Below, piece by piece: positions 52,757 to 60,012 of a stretch of DNA of 64,000 nucleotides. Below the pieces are notes generated by a model, which made no database searches, had not been told where the DNA came from, and saw nothing but the letters and a program-made list of their open reading frames with translations. The translations under genes were made by a program, and so were the position numbers. Each line of letters opens with the position of its first letter. Within the stretch, counting starts at the first letter, position 1. The stretch is from positions 1 through 64,000 of the forward strand of contig CAUWDA010000001.1 in the NCBI GenBank assembly GCA_963557075.1, written 5' to 3'. The DNA comes from Flavonifractor sp963557075. GTDB taxonomy: Bacteria; Bacillota; Clostridia; Oscillospirales; Oscillospiraceae.

Positions 52757-54058
52757 ATGAAGCAGATCATCGAGATTGTTGACGTGCTGGGCCGTGAGAT
52801 CCTGGACAGCCGCGGCAATCCCACCGTTGAGGTGGAGGTCTATCTGGAAGACGGCGCTGTGGGCCGGGCCGCTGTGCCCTCCGGCGCTTCCACTGGCATC
52901 TATGAGGCCTGCGAGCTCCGCGACGGCGACAAGAGCCGCTACATGGGCAAGGGCGTTCTCAACGCCGTGAAGAACGTGAACACCGAGATTGCCGACTGCC
53001 TGGTGGGCATGAACGTGCTGGATCAGACCGCCATCGACAAGGCCCTCATCGAGCTGGACGGCACCCCCAACAAGACCAAGCTGGGCGCCAACGCCATCCT
53101 GGGCGCTTCCCTGGCCTGCGCCAAGGCTGCCGCTGAGAGCCTGGGCACCAGCCTGTACAACTACATTGGCGGCGTCAACGCCAAGGTGCTGCCCGTGCCC
53201 ATGATGAACATCCTCAACGGCGGCGCTCACGCCACCAACAACGTGGAGATCCAGGAGTTTATGATCATGCCTGTGGGCGCCTGCTGCTTCCGCGAGGCTC
53301 TGCGCATGTGCACCGAGGTGTTCCACACCCTGAAGAAGACCCTGAAGGAGAACGGCACTCCCGCCGCCGGCGTGGGCGACGAGGGCGGCTACGCTCCCAA
53401 CCTGAAGAAGGACGAGGACGCTCTGAAGGTCATCGTGAAGGCCATCGAGGAGGCCGGCTACAAGCCCGGCGAGGACTTCAAGATCGCCATCGACGCCGCT
53501 TCCTCCGAGTGGTGGAACGAGGAGGAGAAGTGCTATATCCAGCCCAAGTCCGGCAAGAAGATGACTCAGCAGCAGCTGGTCAACATGTGGAAGAAGTTTG
53601 CCGACACCTACCCCATCATCTCCCTGGAGGACGGCATGGCCGAGACCGACTGGGAGGGCTGGGCTATGCTGACCAAGGCCATCGGCGACAAGGTGCAGCT
53701 GGTGGGCGACGACCTGTTCGTCACCAACACTGAGCGCCTGAAGACCGGCATTGAGAAGAAGGTGGGCAACGCCATTCTCATCAAGGTCAACCAGATCGGC
53801 ACCCTGACCGAGACCCTGGACGCCATCCAGATGGCCAACCGGGCCGGCTACACCGCCATCGTGTCCCACCGCTCCGGCGAGACCGAGGACGCCACCATCG
53901 CCGACATCGCCGTGGCCCTGAACGCCGGCCAGATCAAGACCGGCGCTCCCAGCCGCACCGACCGCGTGGCCAAGTATAACCAGCTGCTCCGCATCGAGGA
54001 GGAGCTGGGCGACGTGGCTCAGTACCTGGGCAACGACGCTTTCTTCAACCTGAAGTAA
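52757..54058 (+). CDS. eno: Enolase
   Basis: Converts 2-phosphoglycerate to phosphoenolpyruvate; 433 residues, also part of the RNA degradosome in some bacteria. VDVLGREILDSRGNPTVEVEVYLEDG, GASTGIYEACELRDGDKSRYMGKGV, the metal-binding Asp/Glu of SLEDGMAETDW and GDDLFVTN, ILIKVNQIGTLTETL and SHRSGETEDATIADIAVAL are all standard. The open frame extends six codons upstream, but AAAGGAG fits the ATG at 52757. A terminator follows. Confidence 0.97.
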   Translation: MKQIIEIVDVLGREILDSRGNPTVEVEVYLEDGAVGRAAVPSGASTGIYEACELRDGDKSRYMGKGVLNAVKNVNTEIADCLVGMNVLDQTAIDKALIELDGTPNKTKLGANAILGASLACAKAAAESLGTSLYNYIGGVNAKVLPVPMMNILNGGAHATNNVEIQEFMIMPVGACCFREALRMCTEVFHTLKKTLKENGTPAAGVGDEGGYAPNLKKDEDALKVIVKAIEEAGYKPGEDFKIAIDAASSEWWNEEEKCYIQPKSGKKMTQQQLVNMWKKFADTYPIISLEDGMAETDWEGWAMLTKAIGDKVQLVGDDLFVTNTERLKTGIEKKVGNAILIKVNQIGTLTETLDAIQMANRAGYTAIVSHRSGETEDATIADIAVALNAGQIKTGAPSRTDRVAKYNQLLRIEEELGDVAQYLGNDAFFNLK

Positions 54059-54067
54059 GTTGGAATG

Positions 54068-54106
54068 AAAACAGGGGGCCGTTGCCAATGGCAGCGGCCC
54101 CTGTTT
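54068..54106 (+). terminator. Terminator of eno
   Basis: ACAGGGGGCCGTTGCC / GGCAGCGGCCCCTGT stem followed by TTTTA. Confidence 0.88.
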
Positions 54107-54194
54107 TATAGGTCGCCCAGCTCTGCGGGGCCAGAAAAGATAAAAGGGAGAAAATCTCTTGCTACAGATGGGTGTATTTGTGCAAATTGACCGC

Positions 54195-54223
54195 TTGACA
54201 GAACGGGGACGGAGTTGTACACT
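54195..54223 (+). promoter_or_regulatory. Promoter of T-box-metQ transcript
   Basis: Perfect TTGACA (54195-54200), 17-bp spacer, TACACT (54218-54223). Confidence 0.65.
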
Positions 54224-54229
54224 AAACGC

Positions 54230-54522
54230 AACCCAGCGAGAACTGAATACGCCCCTCAAACGCAATGAAGAGAAGAGTAACCGGAAAGATACGGCACAGA
54301 GAGCCCGGCATGGTGGGAACGGGTACGGAAGATTCTGGTGAAGATGGTCTCGGAGCGGCGCACCGACTACCTGCGGGTATAGGCTGCGACGGGTGCGCCC
54401 GTCAGCGCGCGGGAGTATGTTTGTACTCCATAAGGCCCCTGCCGTGAGGCAGAGGTGAAGCAAGGTGGTACCACGAAGCCAATGGCTCTCGTCCTTGAAG
54501 TTGTTTCAAGGGCGTTTTTTTG
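54230..54522 (+). promoter_or_regulatory. T-box leader, methionine specifier
   Basis: tRNA-sensing leader of about 290 nt. Stem I shows an AGAGTA segment (about 54270-54280) opposite the specifier loop GAAGATGG; AUG at 54344-54346 sits where the specifier codon is expected, giving Met. The T-box sequence AAGGTGGTACCACG (54462-54475) pairs with the acceptor end of uncharged tRNA. The alternative terminator is TCCTTGAAG... / CTTCAAGGGCG-type stem with T7 at 54490-54521. Low charged tRNA-Met would favour read-through into metQ. Confidence 0.85.
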
Positions 54523-54570
54523 TGCTCGGTTTCGGGTGACATCTCAAGAAAGCAAAAGGAGAAATGTATC

Positions 54571-55440
54571 ATGAAGAAGCTTGTCTCTCTGCTCCTCACC
54601 GGCGTTCTGTCCCTCGGCCTGCTGGCCGGCTGCGGCGGCAATCCCGGCGCTGCCAACACCCCCGCCGGTAACTCCGAGACTCCCGGTACCGAGGCTACCG
54701 GCTCCCTGGAGGGCACCGTCATCAAGGTGGCGGCTTCCCCCACGCCCCACGCGGAGATCCTGAAGGTGGCCAAGGAAGTGCTGGCCAAGCAGGGTATCAC
54801 CCTGGAAATCAATGAGTTCACCGACTACATCCAGCCCAATATGGTGACGGAGGACGGCCAGGTGGACGCCAACTACTTCCAGCATATCACCTACCTCAAC
54901 GACTTCAACGCCCAGAACGGCACGCACCTGGTGAGCGTGGCCGACCTGCACTACGAGCCCTTCGGCATCTATGCCGGTAAGACCAGCGCCCTGGATCAGC
55001 TGGCTGACGGCGCCAGCGTGGGTGTGCCCAACGATCCCACCAACGAGGGCCGCGCTCTGCTCCTGCTCCAGCAGGAGGGGCTGATCACCCTGAAAGAGGG
55101 TGCCGGTCTCACCGCCACCAAGCTGGACATCGCCGAGAATCCCAAGAACCTGCAGATCGAGGAGCTGGGGGCCGCGCAGCTGCCCCGCTCCCTGGACAGC
55201 CTGGATCTGGCCGTTATCAACGGCAACTACGCCCTGCAGGCCGGTCTAAATGCCGCTGACGCCCTGGCCATTGAGGCCACCGACGGCGAAGCCGCCCAGG
55301 CCTACGTCAATGTGCTGGCGGTCAAGGAGGGCCGGGAGGAGGACCCCGCCATCCAGGCCCTGGTGGCCGCTCTGGAGAGCGACGAGGTCAAGGCCTTCAT
55401 GGAAGAGACCTGGCCCGGCGCTGTCGTTCCTATGTTCTAA
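54571..55440 (+). CDS. metQ: Methionine-binding lipoprotein (MetQ/NlpA)
   Basis: Substrate-binding lipoprotein of a methionine ABC importer, 289 residues. Signal peptide ends LLAGCGG, then a Gly/Asn/Pro linker. NlpA-family motifs: VIKVAASPTPHAEILKVAKEVLAKQGITLEI, FTDYIQPNMVTEDGQVDANYFQHITYLNDFN, VGVPNDPTNEGRALLLLQQEGLI and LDLAVINGNYALQAGL. The Met T-box immediately upstream supports methionine as ligand. The partner metN and metI are not in the window, unusual for this operon type. Confidence 0.92.
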   Translation: MKKLVSLLLTGVLSLGLLAGCGGNPGAANTPAGNSETPGTEATGSLEGTVIKVAASPTPHAEILKVAKEVLAKQGITLEINEFTDYIQPNMVTEDGQVDANYFQHITYLNDFNAQNGTHLVSVADLHYEPFGIYAGKTSALDQLADGASVGVPNDPTNEGRALLLLQQEGLITLKEGAGLTATKLDIAENPKNLQIEELGAAQLPRSLDSLDLAVINGNYALQAGLNAADALAIEATDGEAAQAYVNVLAVKEGREEDPAIQALVAALESDEVKAFMEETWPGAVVPMF

Positions 55441-55455
55441 GAGAAATGCCCCATA

Positions 55456-55492
55456 CCAAGCAAGGCCCGCCGGGTGGCGGGCCTTGCTTTTA
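55456..55492 (+). terminator. Terminator of metQ
   Basis: AAGCAAGGCCCGCC / GGCGGGCCTTGCTT stem, loop GGGT, T-run following. Confidence 0.92.
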
Positions 55493-55505
55493 ACTGAAAA
55501 TCCTA

Positions 55506-55534
55506 TTGAAATTGTGGGATTTGTGTGCTATCCT
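55506..55534 (+). promoter_or_regulatory. Promoter of cysK
   Basis: TTGAAA (55506-55511), 17-bp spacer, TATCCT (55529-55534), 40 bp ahead of the start codon. Confidence 0.55.
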
Positions 55535-55574
55535 GATAACAGCCTGATAAATGAATTGCGGGAGGTCCTGTTCC

Positions 55575-56486
55575 ATGAAAATCGCCAACTCCATTCCTGA
55601 ACTGATCGGCAATACGCCCCTGCTTCGGCTGGCGGATCTGGCGCCCGGCTGCATTCTGGGCAAGCTGGAAAATTTCAATCCCCTGTCATCCGCCAAAGAT
55701 CGGGCCGGACTGTATATGATCCTGGACGCCGAGGAGAGGGGCCTGCTGAAGCCGGGGGCCACCATTGTGGAGCCTACCAGCGGCAATACCGGCGTGGCGC
55801 TGGCCTATATCGGCCGCCAGCGGGGCTATCGGGTGGTGCTTACCATGCCGGAGACCATGAGCCAGGAGCGGCGGAGCCTGCTGGCCGCCCTGGGGGCGGA
55901 GCTGGTCCTCACCGAGGGGAGCAAGGGCATGAGCGGAGCCATCGCAAAGGCAAGGGAACTGCTGGAGGCAGATCCTGCCGCCTGGATGCCCGACCAGTTC
56001 AACAATCCCGCCAACGCGCGGGCCCACTATGAGACCACCGGGCCGGAGATCTGGCGGGACACCGACGGCGGGGTGGATGTGCTGGTGGCCGGCGTTGGCT
56101 CCGGCGGCACCATCACCGGCGCGGGCCGCTATTTGAAGGAGCAGGACCCCGACATCAAGGTGGTGGCGGTGGAGCCCGCCGAATCGGCGGTGCTCTCCGG
56201 CGGACAGCCGGGGCCCCACAAGATCCAGGGCATCGGCGCGGGCTTTGTCCCCGGGACCCTGGACATGGAAGTGGTGGACCAGGTGCTGCCGGTCCCCGGG
56301 CTGGAGGCCATGGCTGCCGCCAAGGAACTGGCCCGGGAGAAGGGCGTGCTGGCGGGCATCTCCTCCGGCGCGGCCTGGTGGGCTGCCAAGGAACTGGCCC
56401 GGCGGCCGGAGTTCCAGGGAAAGACCATTGTGGCCGTTTTGCCCGACACCGGGGAGCGCTATCTCTCTACCGGGATCTACGCATAA
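55575..56486 (+). CDS. cysK: Cysteine synthase (O-acetylserine sulfhydrylase)
   Basis: PLP enzyme of 303 residues forming cysteine from O-acetylserine and sulfide. IPELIGNTPLLRLADL, the PLP-lysine region FNPLSSAKDRAG (Ala replaces the usual Val before Lys), EPTSGNTGVALAYI, VLTMPETMSQERRSLLAALGAELVLTEG and GVGSGGTITGAGRYLKE are present, and the end VAVLPDTGERYLSTGI is typical. An Rrf2-family regulator of the CymR/IscR type lies 0.8 kb away, a possible controller of sulfur metabolism. Confidence 0.93.
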   Translation: MKIANSIPELIGNTPLLRLADLAPGCILGKLENFNPLSSAKDRAGLYMILDAEERGLLKPGATIVEPTSGNTGVALAYIGRQRGYRVVLTMPETMSQERRSLLAALGAELVLTEGSKGMSGAIAKARELLEADPAAWMPDQFNNPANARAHYETTGPEIWRDTDGGVDVLVAGVGSGGTITGAGRYLKEQDPDIKVVAVEPAESAVLSGGQPGPHKIQGIGAGFVPGTLDMEVVDQVLPVPGLEAMAAAKELAREKGVLAGISSGAAWWAAKELARRPEFQGKTIVAVLPDTGERYLSTGIYA

Positions 56487-56488
56487 GG

Positions 56489-56523
56489 AAAAAGGGACGC
56501 TGCGTGAGCAGCGTCCCTTTTTG
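56489..56523. terminator. Bidirectional terminator
   Basis: AAAAAGGGACGCTGC / GCAGCGTCCCTTTTT around GTGA between cysK and the convergent HTH gene. Confidence 0.92.
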
Positions 56524-56526
56524 ATA

Positions 56527-57216
56527 TTAACATTTTGGAAAGTGGAACAGCCACAGGGCTCCGCCTACTGCGGCATAGACCTCCGAATATCTAGCATTGA
56601 ATATCACCATCCCAGCCCATATGTGGCTGATGCCCTCAAAACTCAGAGCACTCGAACGGTCCCATGTCAAATATACGATCATCTGCCAGCCGAGGTACAC
56701 CAGCATCGGGAGAAGCAGCACCACAGTGATCCCAAGCAAGACCAGCATTCCTTTTCTGGCATGCTCCACCCATGGTACATCTTTCAGTGGCCGGATCAAT
56801 TTTAGCAGCCACAGTCCCTGGAATACACACCAACCGAGCAACAGCCACCAAGTCGGTCTTGCCACCGAAGAAAGGATCATTTGTGGAAAACCGATCCCTT
56901 TTTTGAGAAGTCTCGCCGTCACCGGCCCTAGCAGCGCCCACAGTAAAACCAGCACCGCCATTCCTCCGAGGGCCGCTATGAGCCGCCATATCTCCCGTCT
57001 GCGGTCCTCCACTGGACGAGGACCATACAGTACCTGATCCACATCGGTCTCCAGTACCTGAGCGATCTTCATCAGCATATCGATATCCGGCCGGCTTTTT
57101 CCTGTCTCATAATTGGACACCGTCTGCCGGGTGACGAACAGGGCCTGGGCCAACTCCTCCTGGGTCAGGCCCCGTCTCTCCCGCAGCGTGCGGATGTTCT
57201 TTCCGATGTCACGCAT
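56527..57216 (-). CDS. XRE-family regulator with membrane domain
   Basis: A 229-residue protein: N-terminal Cro/C1 helix-turn-helix (IGKNIRTLRERRGLTQEELAQALFVTRQTVSNYETGKSRPDIDMLMKIAQVL), then about four membrane helices. A membrane-bound HTH protein of this form is common in Firmicutes; signal and targets are unknown. Base composition is lower in GC than most neighbours, which may mark transfer. The ATG at 57216 follows a GAGGTGAGAGGT stretch. It lies 84 bp downstream of the Rrf2 gene on the same strand and may share its transcript. Confidence 0.83.
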   Translation of the reverse strand: MRDIGKNIRTLRERRGLTQEELAQALFVTRQTVSNYETGKSRPDIDMLMKIAQVLETDVDQVLYGPRPVEDRRREIWRLIAALGGMAVLVLLWALLGPVTARLLKKGIGFPQMILSSVARPTWWLLLGWCVFQGLWLLKLIRPLKDVPWVEHARKGMLVLLGITVVLLLPMLVYLGWQMIVYLTWDRSSALSFEGISHIWAGMVIFNARYSEVYAAVGGALWLFHFPKC

Positions 57217-57300
57217 ACCTCTCACCTCGCCTATACCATAGGCCATGGTGATCCAATTGTCACGCAAAGATCTTTTTACACCGGGAGCTTGGGACTTTTT

Positions 57301-57744
57301 TTAGGCTTCAGCCCCGTCCTCCGGACACTTTTCATGATACCGACGCATCAGGTCCGCCAGGGTCAGGCGGTCTACCACGCCGGAGACAGCGGCCTGGATC
57401 TCACGCCAGACCTCTACAGTGACGCACTGTTCCGCCCGGCTGCACCGGCACACATCGTCGGAGTCGGCGCAGCTCACCGGGGCCAGATTGCCCTCCAGCA
57501 CCCGCAGGATCTCGCCCACCGTGTATGCCTCCGGTTCGCGGGTCAGCAGATAGCCGCCGCCGGCGCCCCGCACCGAGCGCACCAGACCGGCCCGGGAGAG
57601 CTGGGTCACGATCTGCTCCAAATACTTGTCCGATATATCCTGACGCTGGGCCACATCACGCAGAGGCACCGCCGTCCCGTGGCTGTTCAAGGCAACATCC
57701 AGCATCAGCCGCAGGGCATACCGCCCCTTGGTAGAAATCTTCAT
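57301..57744 (-). CDS. Rrf2-family regulator (IscR/CymR-like)
   Basis: A 147-residue winged-helix protein: MKISTKGRYALRLMLDVALN, the recognition helix VAQRQDISDKYLEQIVTQLSRAGLVRSVRGAGGGYLLTREPEAYTVGEILRVLEG, then a Cys cluster CADSDDVCRCSRAEQC. Three or four of these Cys could hold a [2Fe-2S] cluster as in IscR. CymR proteins, by contrast, lack the cluster and bind CysK; cysK is nearby. AGGAGGGATCC precedes the ATG. A palindrome in its own promoter suggests self-regulation. Confidence 0.9.
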   Translation of the reverse strand: MKISTKGRYALRLMLDVALNSHGTAVPLRDVAQRQDISDKYLEQIVTQLSRAGLVRSVRGAGGGYLLTREPEAYTVGEILRVLEGNLAPVSCADSDDVCRCSRAEQCVTVEVWREIQAAVSGVVDRLTLADLMRRYHEKCPEDGAEA

Positions 57745-57772
57745 AGATAGGATCCCTCCTGACTTTGCAAAT

Positions 57773-57801
57773 ATAATACCACAATAATGGTAGGATTTCA
57801 A
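57773..57801 (-). promoter_or_regulatory. Rrf2 gene promoter with internal operator
   Basis: On the minus strand, TTGAAA (57796-57801), 17-bp spacer, TATTAT (57773-57778). TACC-N8-GGTA (57777-57792) fills the spacer, a natural place for autorepression. Confidence 0.6.
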
Positions 57802-57814
57802 GTGAAATTTCCTC

Positions 57815-57843
57815 TTGACTTTCGCACCGAAAAGTGCTAAAGT
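57815..57843 (+). promoter_or_regulatory. Promoter of leader peptide-aroF-tyrA
   Basis: TTGACT (57815-57820), 17-bp spacer, TAAAGT (57838-57843), 28 bp ahead of the leader peptide start. Confidence 0.6.
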
Positions 57844-57870
57844 CTGTGCATAAGAAGGGAGCGTGCCGCC

Positions 57871-57945
57871 ATGCGCAAGCACACCGGTTATGGATACGGC
57901 TATTACCGCTGCTATTATTTCAGCGGTGTTTCTGCCTGCCCATAA
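57871..57945 (+). CDS. Tyrosine-rich leader peptide
   Basis: A 24-codon frame with AAGGGAG ten bases ahead. It has six Tyr codons (positions 7, 9, 11, 12, 15, 16) and a Phe at 17, in the runs YGYGYY and CYYF, and ends in TAA. It precedes an intrinsic terminator and then aroF-tyrA, the entry step and the Tyr branch of aromatic synthesis. Ribosome stalling at the Tyr codons when charged tRNA-Tyr is scarce would allow an antiterminator to form. Confidence 0.8.
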   Translation: MRKHTGYGYGYYRCYYFSGVSACP

Positions 57946-57946
57946 T

Positions 57947-58025
57947 CGGCTGACCGGGGGTATCGTTCCACGAGAGAGATGTGGAGGATCCGCAGCCGCC
58001 TTTGGGCGGCTGCGGATCTTTTTTT
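57947..58025 (+). promoter_or_regulatory. Attenuator terminator of aroF-tyrA
   Basis: Terminator stem GATCCGCAGCCGCC / GGCGGCTGCGGATC (57987-58018), loop TTTG, then T7. CGGCTG at 57947-57952 just after the leader stop can pair with CAGCCG (57993-57998) in the 5' arm, giving a candidate antiterminator. Confidence 0.78.
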
Positions 58026-58042
58026 GGAAAGGAGTTTCTGTT

Positions 58043-59059
58043 ATGGTCGTCATTATGAAGCGGGGATTTACCCAGGAGGAGCTGGAGAAGGCTGTCCGGA
58101 CGATGGAGGAGGGCGGCGTCAAGGTCATGGTGTCCAAGGGGTCGGAGACCACGATCCTGGGCGCGGAGGGCAACGCGGAGGGCATCGACCAGGAGAAGCT
58201 GTCCCTGCTGCCCGGCGTGGACCGGGTGATGCGGGTCACGGAGCCCTATAAGAAGGCCAACCGGAAGTACCATCCGGAGGACACGGTGGTAGAGCTGGGC
58301 GGCGGCGCCCAGGTGGGCGGCGAGAAGCTGGCAGTCATCGCAGGGCCCTGCTCGGTGGAGAGCGAGAGCCAGATCGTGGCGGTGGCGGAAGCCGTCAAGG
58401 CCGCCGGGGCGGCGGCCCTCCGGGGGGGCGCATTTAAGCCCCGCACCTCCCCCTACGCTTTCCAGGGCATGGGCAACGACGGGATCCGCCTGCTCCAGGA
58501 GGCCAAGACGGTCACAGGGCTGCCCATCGTCACGGAGATCATGTCCACCGACAACGTGGAGATGTTCGAGATGTGCGTGGATGTGATCCAGGTGGGGGCC
58601 CGCAACATGCAGAACTTTGACCTGCTCAAGCAGCTGGGCAAGACCACCAAGCCCATCCTGCTGAAGCGGGGACTCAGCTCCACCATCGAGGAGTGGCTCA
58701 TGAGCGCCGAGTACATCATGGCTGGCGGCAACGAGCGGGTCATCCTGTGCGAGCGGGGTATCCGTACCTTTGAGACCTTTACCCGGAACACCCTGGACCT
58801 GTCGGCGGTGCTGGCGGTGAAGCAGCTCTCCCACCTGCCGGTGGTGGTGGACCCCTCCCATGCCTGTGGAAAGGCCTGGATGGTGGAGCGGATGAGCATG
58901 GCGGCTCTGGCCGCCGGGGCCGACGGCCTGCTCATCGAGGTCCACAACGACCCGCCCCACGCCCTGTGCGACGGGGCCCAGTCCATTACCCCCGCGGCCT
59001 TTGACGGGCTGATGGACAAGCTGCGTACCCTGGCGCCCTGCGTGGGCCGCACCCTGTGA
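58043..59059 (+). CDS. aroF: 3-deoxy-7-phosphoheptulonate synthase (AroF type)
   Basis: DAHP synthase of 338 residues, first step of aromatic amino acid synthesis. An N-terminal ferredoxin-like regulatory domain (MVVIMKRGFTQEELEKAVRTMEEGG) identifies the type Ib enzyme with feedback control. The catalytic barrel shows VIAGPCSVESESQIV, AAALRGGAFKPRTSPYAFQGMG, VGARNMQNFDLLKQLGKTTKPILLKRGLS, CERGIRTFE and PVVVDPSHACGK. AAGGAG lies ahead of the ATG. With tyrA 53 bp on and the Tyr-rich leader, this copy is probably tuned to tyrosine. Confidence 0.95.
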   Translation: MVVIMKRGFTQEELEKAVRTMEEGGVKVMVSKGSETTILGAEGNAEGIDQEKLSLLPGVDRVMRVTEPYKKANRKYHPEDTVVELGGGAQVGGEKLAVIAGPCSVESESQIVAVAEAVKAAGAAALRGGAFKPRTSPYAFQGMGNDGIRLLQEAKTVTGLPIVTEIMSTDNVEMFEMCVDVIQVGARNMQNFDLLKQLGKTTKPILLKRGLSSTIEEWLMSAEYIMAGGNERVILCERGIRTFETFTRNTLDLSAVLAVKQLSHLPVVVDPSHACGKAWMVERMSMAALAAGADGLLIEVHNDPPHALCDGAQSITPAAFDGLMDKLRTLAPCVGRTL

Positions 59060-59112
59060 CCTCCCCGCCGGGGCCGGCCGGTATCCGGCCCCCTCTGAAA
59101 GGAGAACCAAAG

Positions 59113-59973
59113 ATGAAAAAGACACTTGTGATCGTCGGCCTTGGACTGATCGGCGGCTCTCTGGCCCTGGCCCTGAAGGGCTTTGAGGACTATGAGATCG
59201 TGGGCGTGGATGTGTCCCAGCCCACCCTTCGCTATGCTAGCGAGCACGGCGTGGGCGACCGGGTCACCGAATATGCCGACCAGGTGATCCCCCAGGCTGA
59301 TGTGGTGGCCCTGGCGCTGCATCCCCAGGGCATTCTGGACTTTTTGAAGGCCTACCGGGATCAGTTCAAGCCGGGGGCGCTGGTGTGGGACGTGTGTGGC
59401 ATCAAGTCTGCCATTCTGGAGGGGGCGGACTGCCTGCCCGACACAGTGGATTTCATCGGATGTCACCCCATGGCGGGCACGGAGTTTTCCGGCGTGGAGC
59501 ACGCTTTTGCCGAACTGTTCCAGAGCTCCCACTTCCTCATTGTCCCCCGGCCCAACAGCAGCCCGGAGCACCTGGCCCTGCTGGAACGGTTGGCGGCCTA
59601 CATCGGCTGCCGGGATGTACACTGCACCACCCCGGAGGCCCATGACGCCCTCATTGCCTACACCAGCCAGGTGATGCACATCATCGCTGTCTCGGTGTGC
59701 GACGACCCCACCCTCTTTGACTGCAAGGGGTACGAGGGCTCCTCCTTCCGGGGCTGCACCCGGGTGGCGGCGCTGGACGTGGGGCTGTGGACCCAGCTCT
59801 TCTCCCTCAACCGGCCCGCCCTGCTGGAGGTGCTGGACCGGCTTATCGGCAATTTGCAGGCCTACCGGGATACCCTGGCCACCGGGGACCGGGCCGCTCT
59901 GGCGGAAAAGCTGGCCTTCTCTGCCGCCCGCAAGCGGCAGATGGACCTGCCCGGCCCCGATCTGCTGGAGTGA
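59113..59973 (+). CDS. tyrA: Prephenate dehydrogenase
   Basis: NAD(P)-dependent oxidative decarboxylation of prephenate to 4-hydroxyphenylpyruvate, the tyrosine branch; 286 residues. Rossmann motif LVIVGLGLIGGSLALALKG, the active-site GCHPMAGTEFSGVEHA and the C-terminal dimer domain with YTSQVMHIIAVSV and SFRGCTRVAALD. There is no ACT domain, so feedback control is likely at aroF or at the attenuator. AAAGGAG precedes the ATG. Confidence 0.94.
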   Translation: MKKTLVIVGLGLIGGSLALALKGFEDYEIVGVDVSQPTLRYASEHGVGDRVTEYADQVIPQADVVALALHPQGILDFLKAYRDQFKPGALVWDVCGIKSAILEGADCLPDTVDFIGCHPMAGTEFSGVEHAFAELFQSSHFLIVPRPNSSPEHLALLERLAAYIGCRDVHCTTPEAHDALIAYTSQVMHIIAVSVCDDPTLFDCKGYEGSSFRGCTRVAALDVGLWTQLFSLNRPALLEVLDRLIGNLQAYRDTLATGDRAALAEKLAFSAARKRQMDLPGPDLLE

Positions 59974-59975
59974 AC

Positions 59976-60012
59976 AAAACGGACGTGCCGCATAGCGGCA
60001 CGTCCGTTTTCG
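59976..60012. terminator. Bidirectional terminator
   Basis: AAAACGGACGTGCCGC / GCGGCACGTCCGTTTT around ATA, between convergent tyrA and the LCP gene. Confidence 0.92.
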
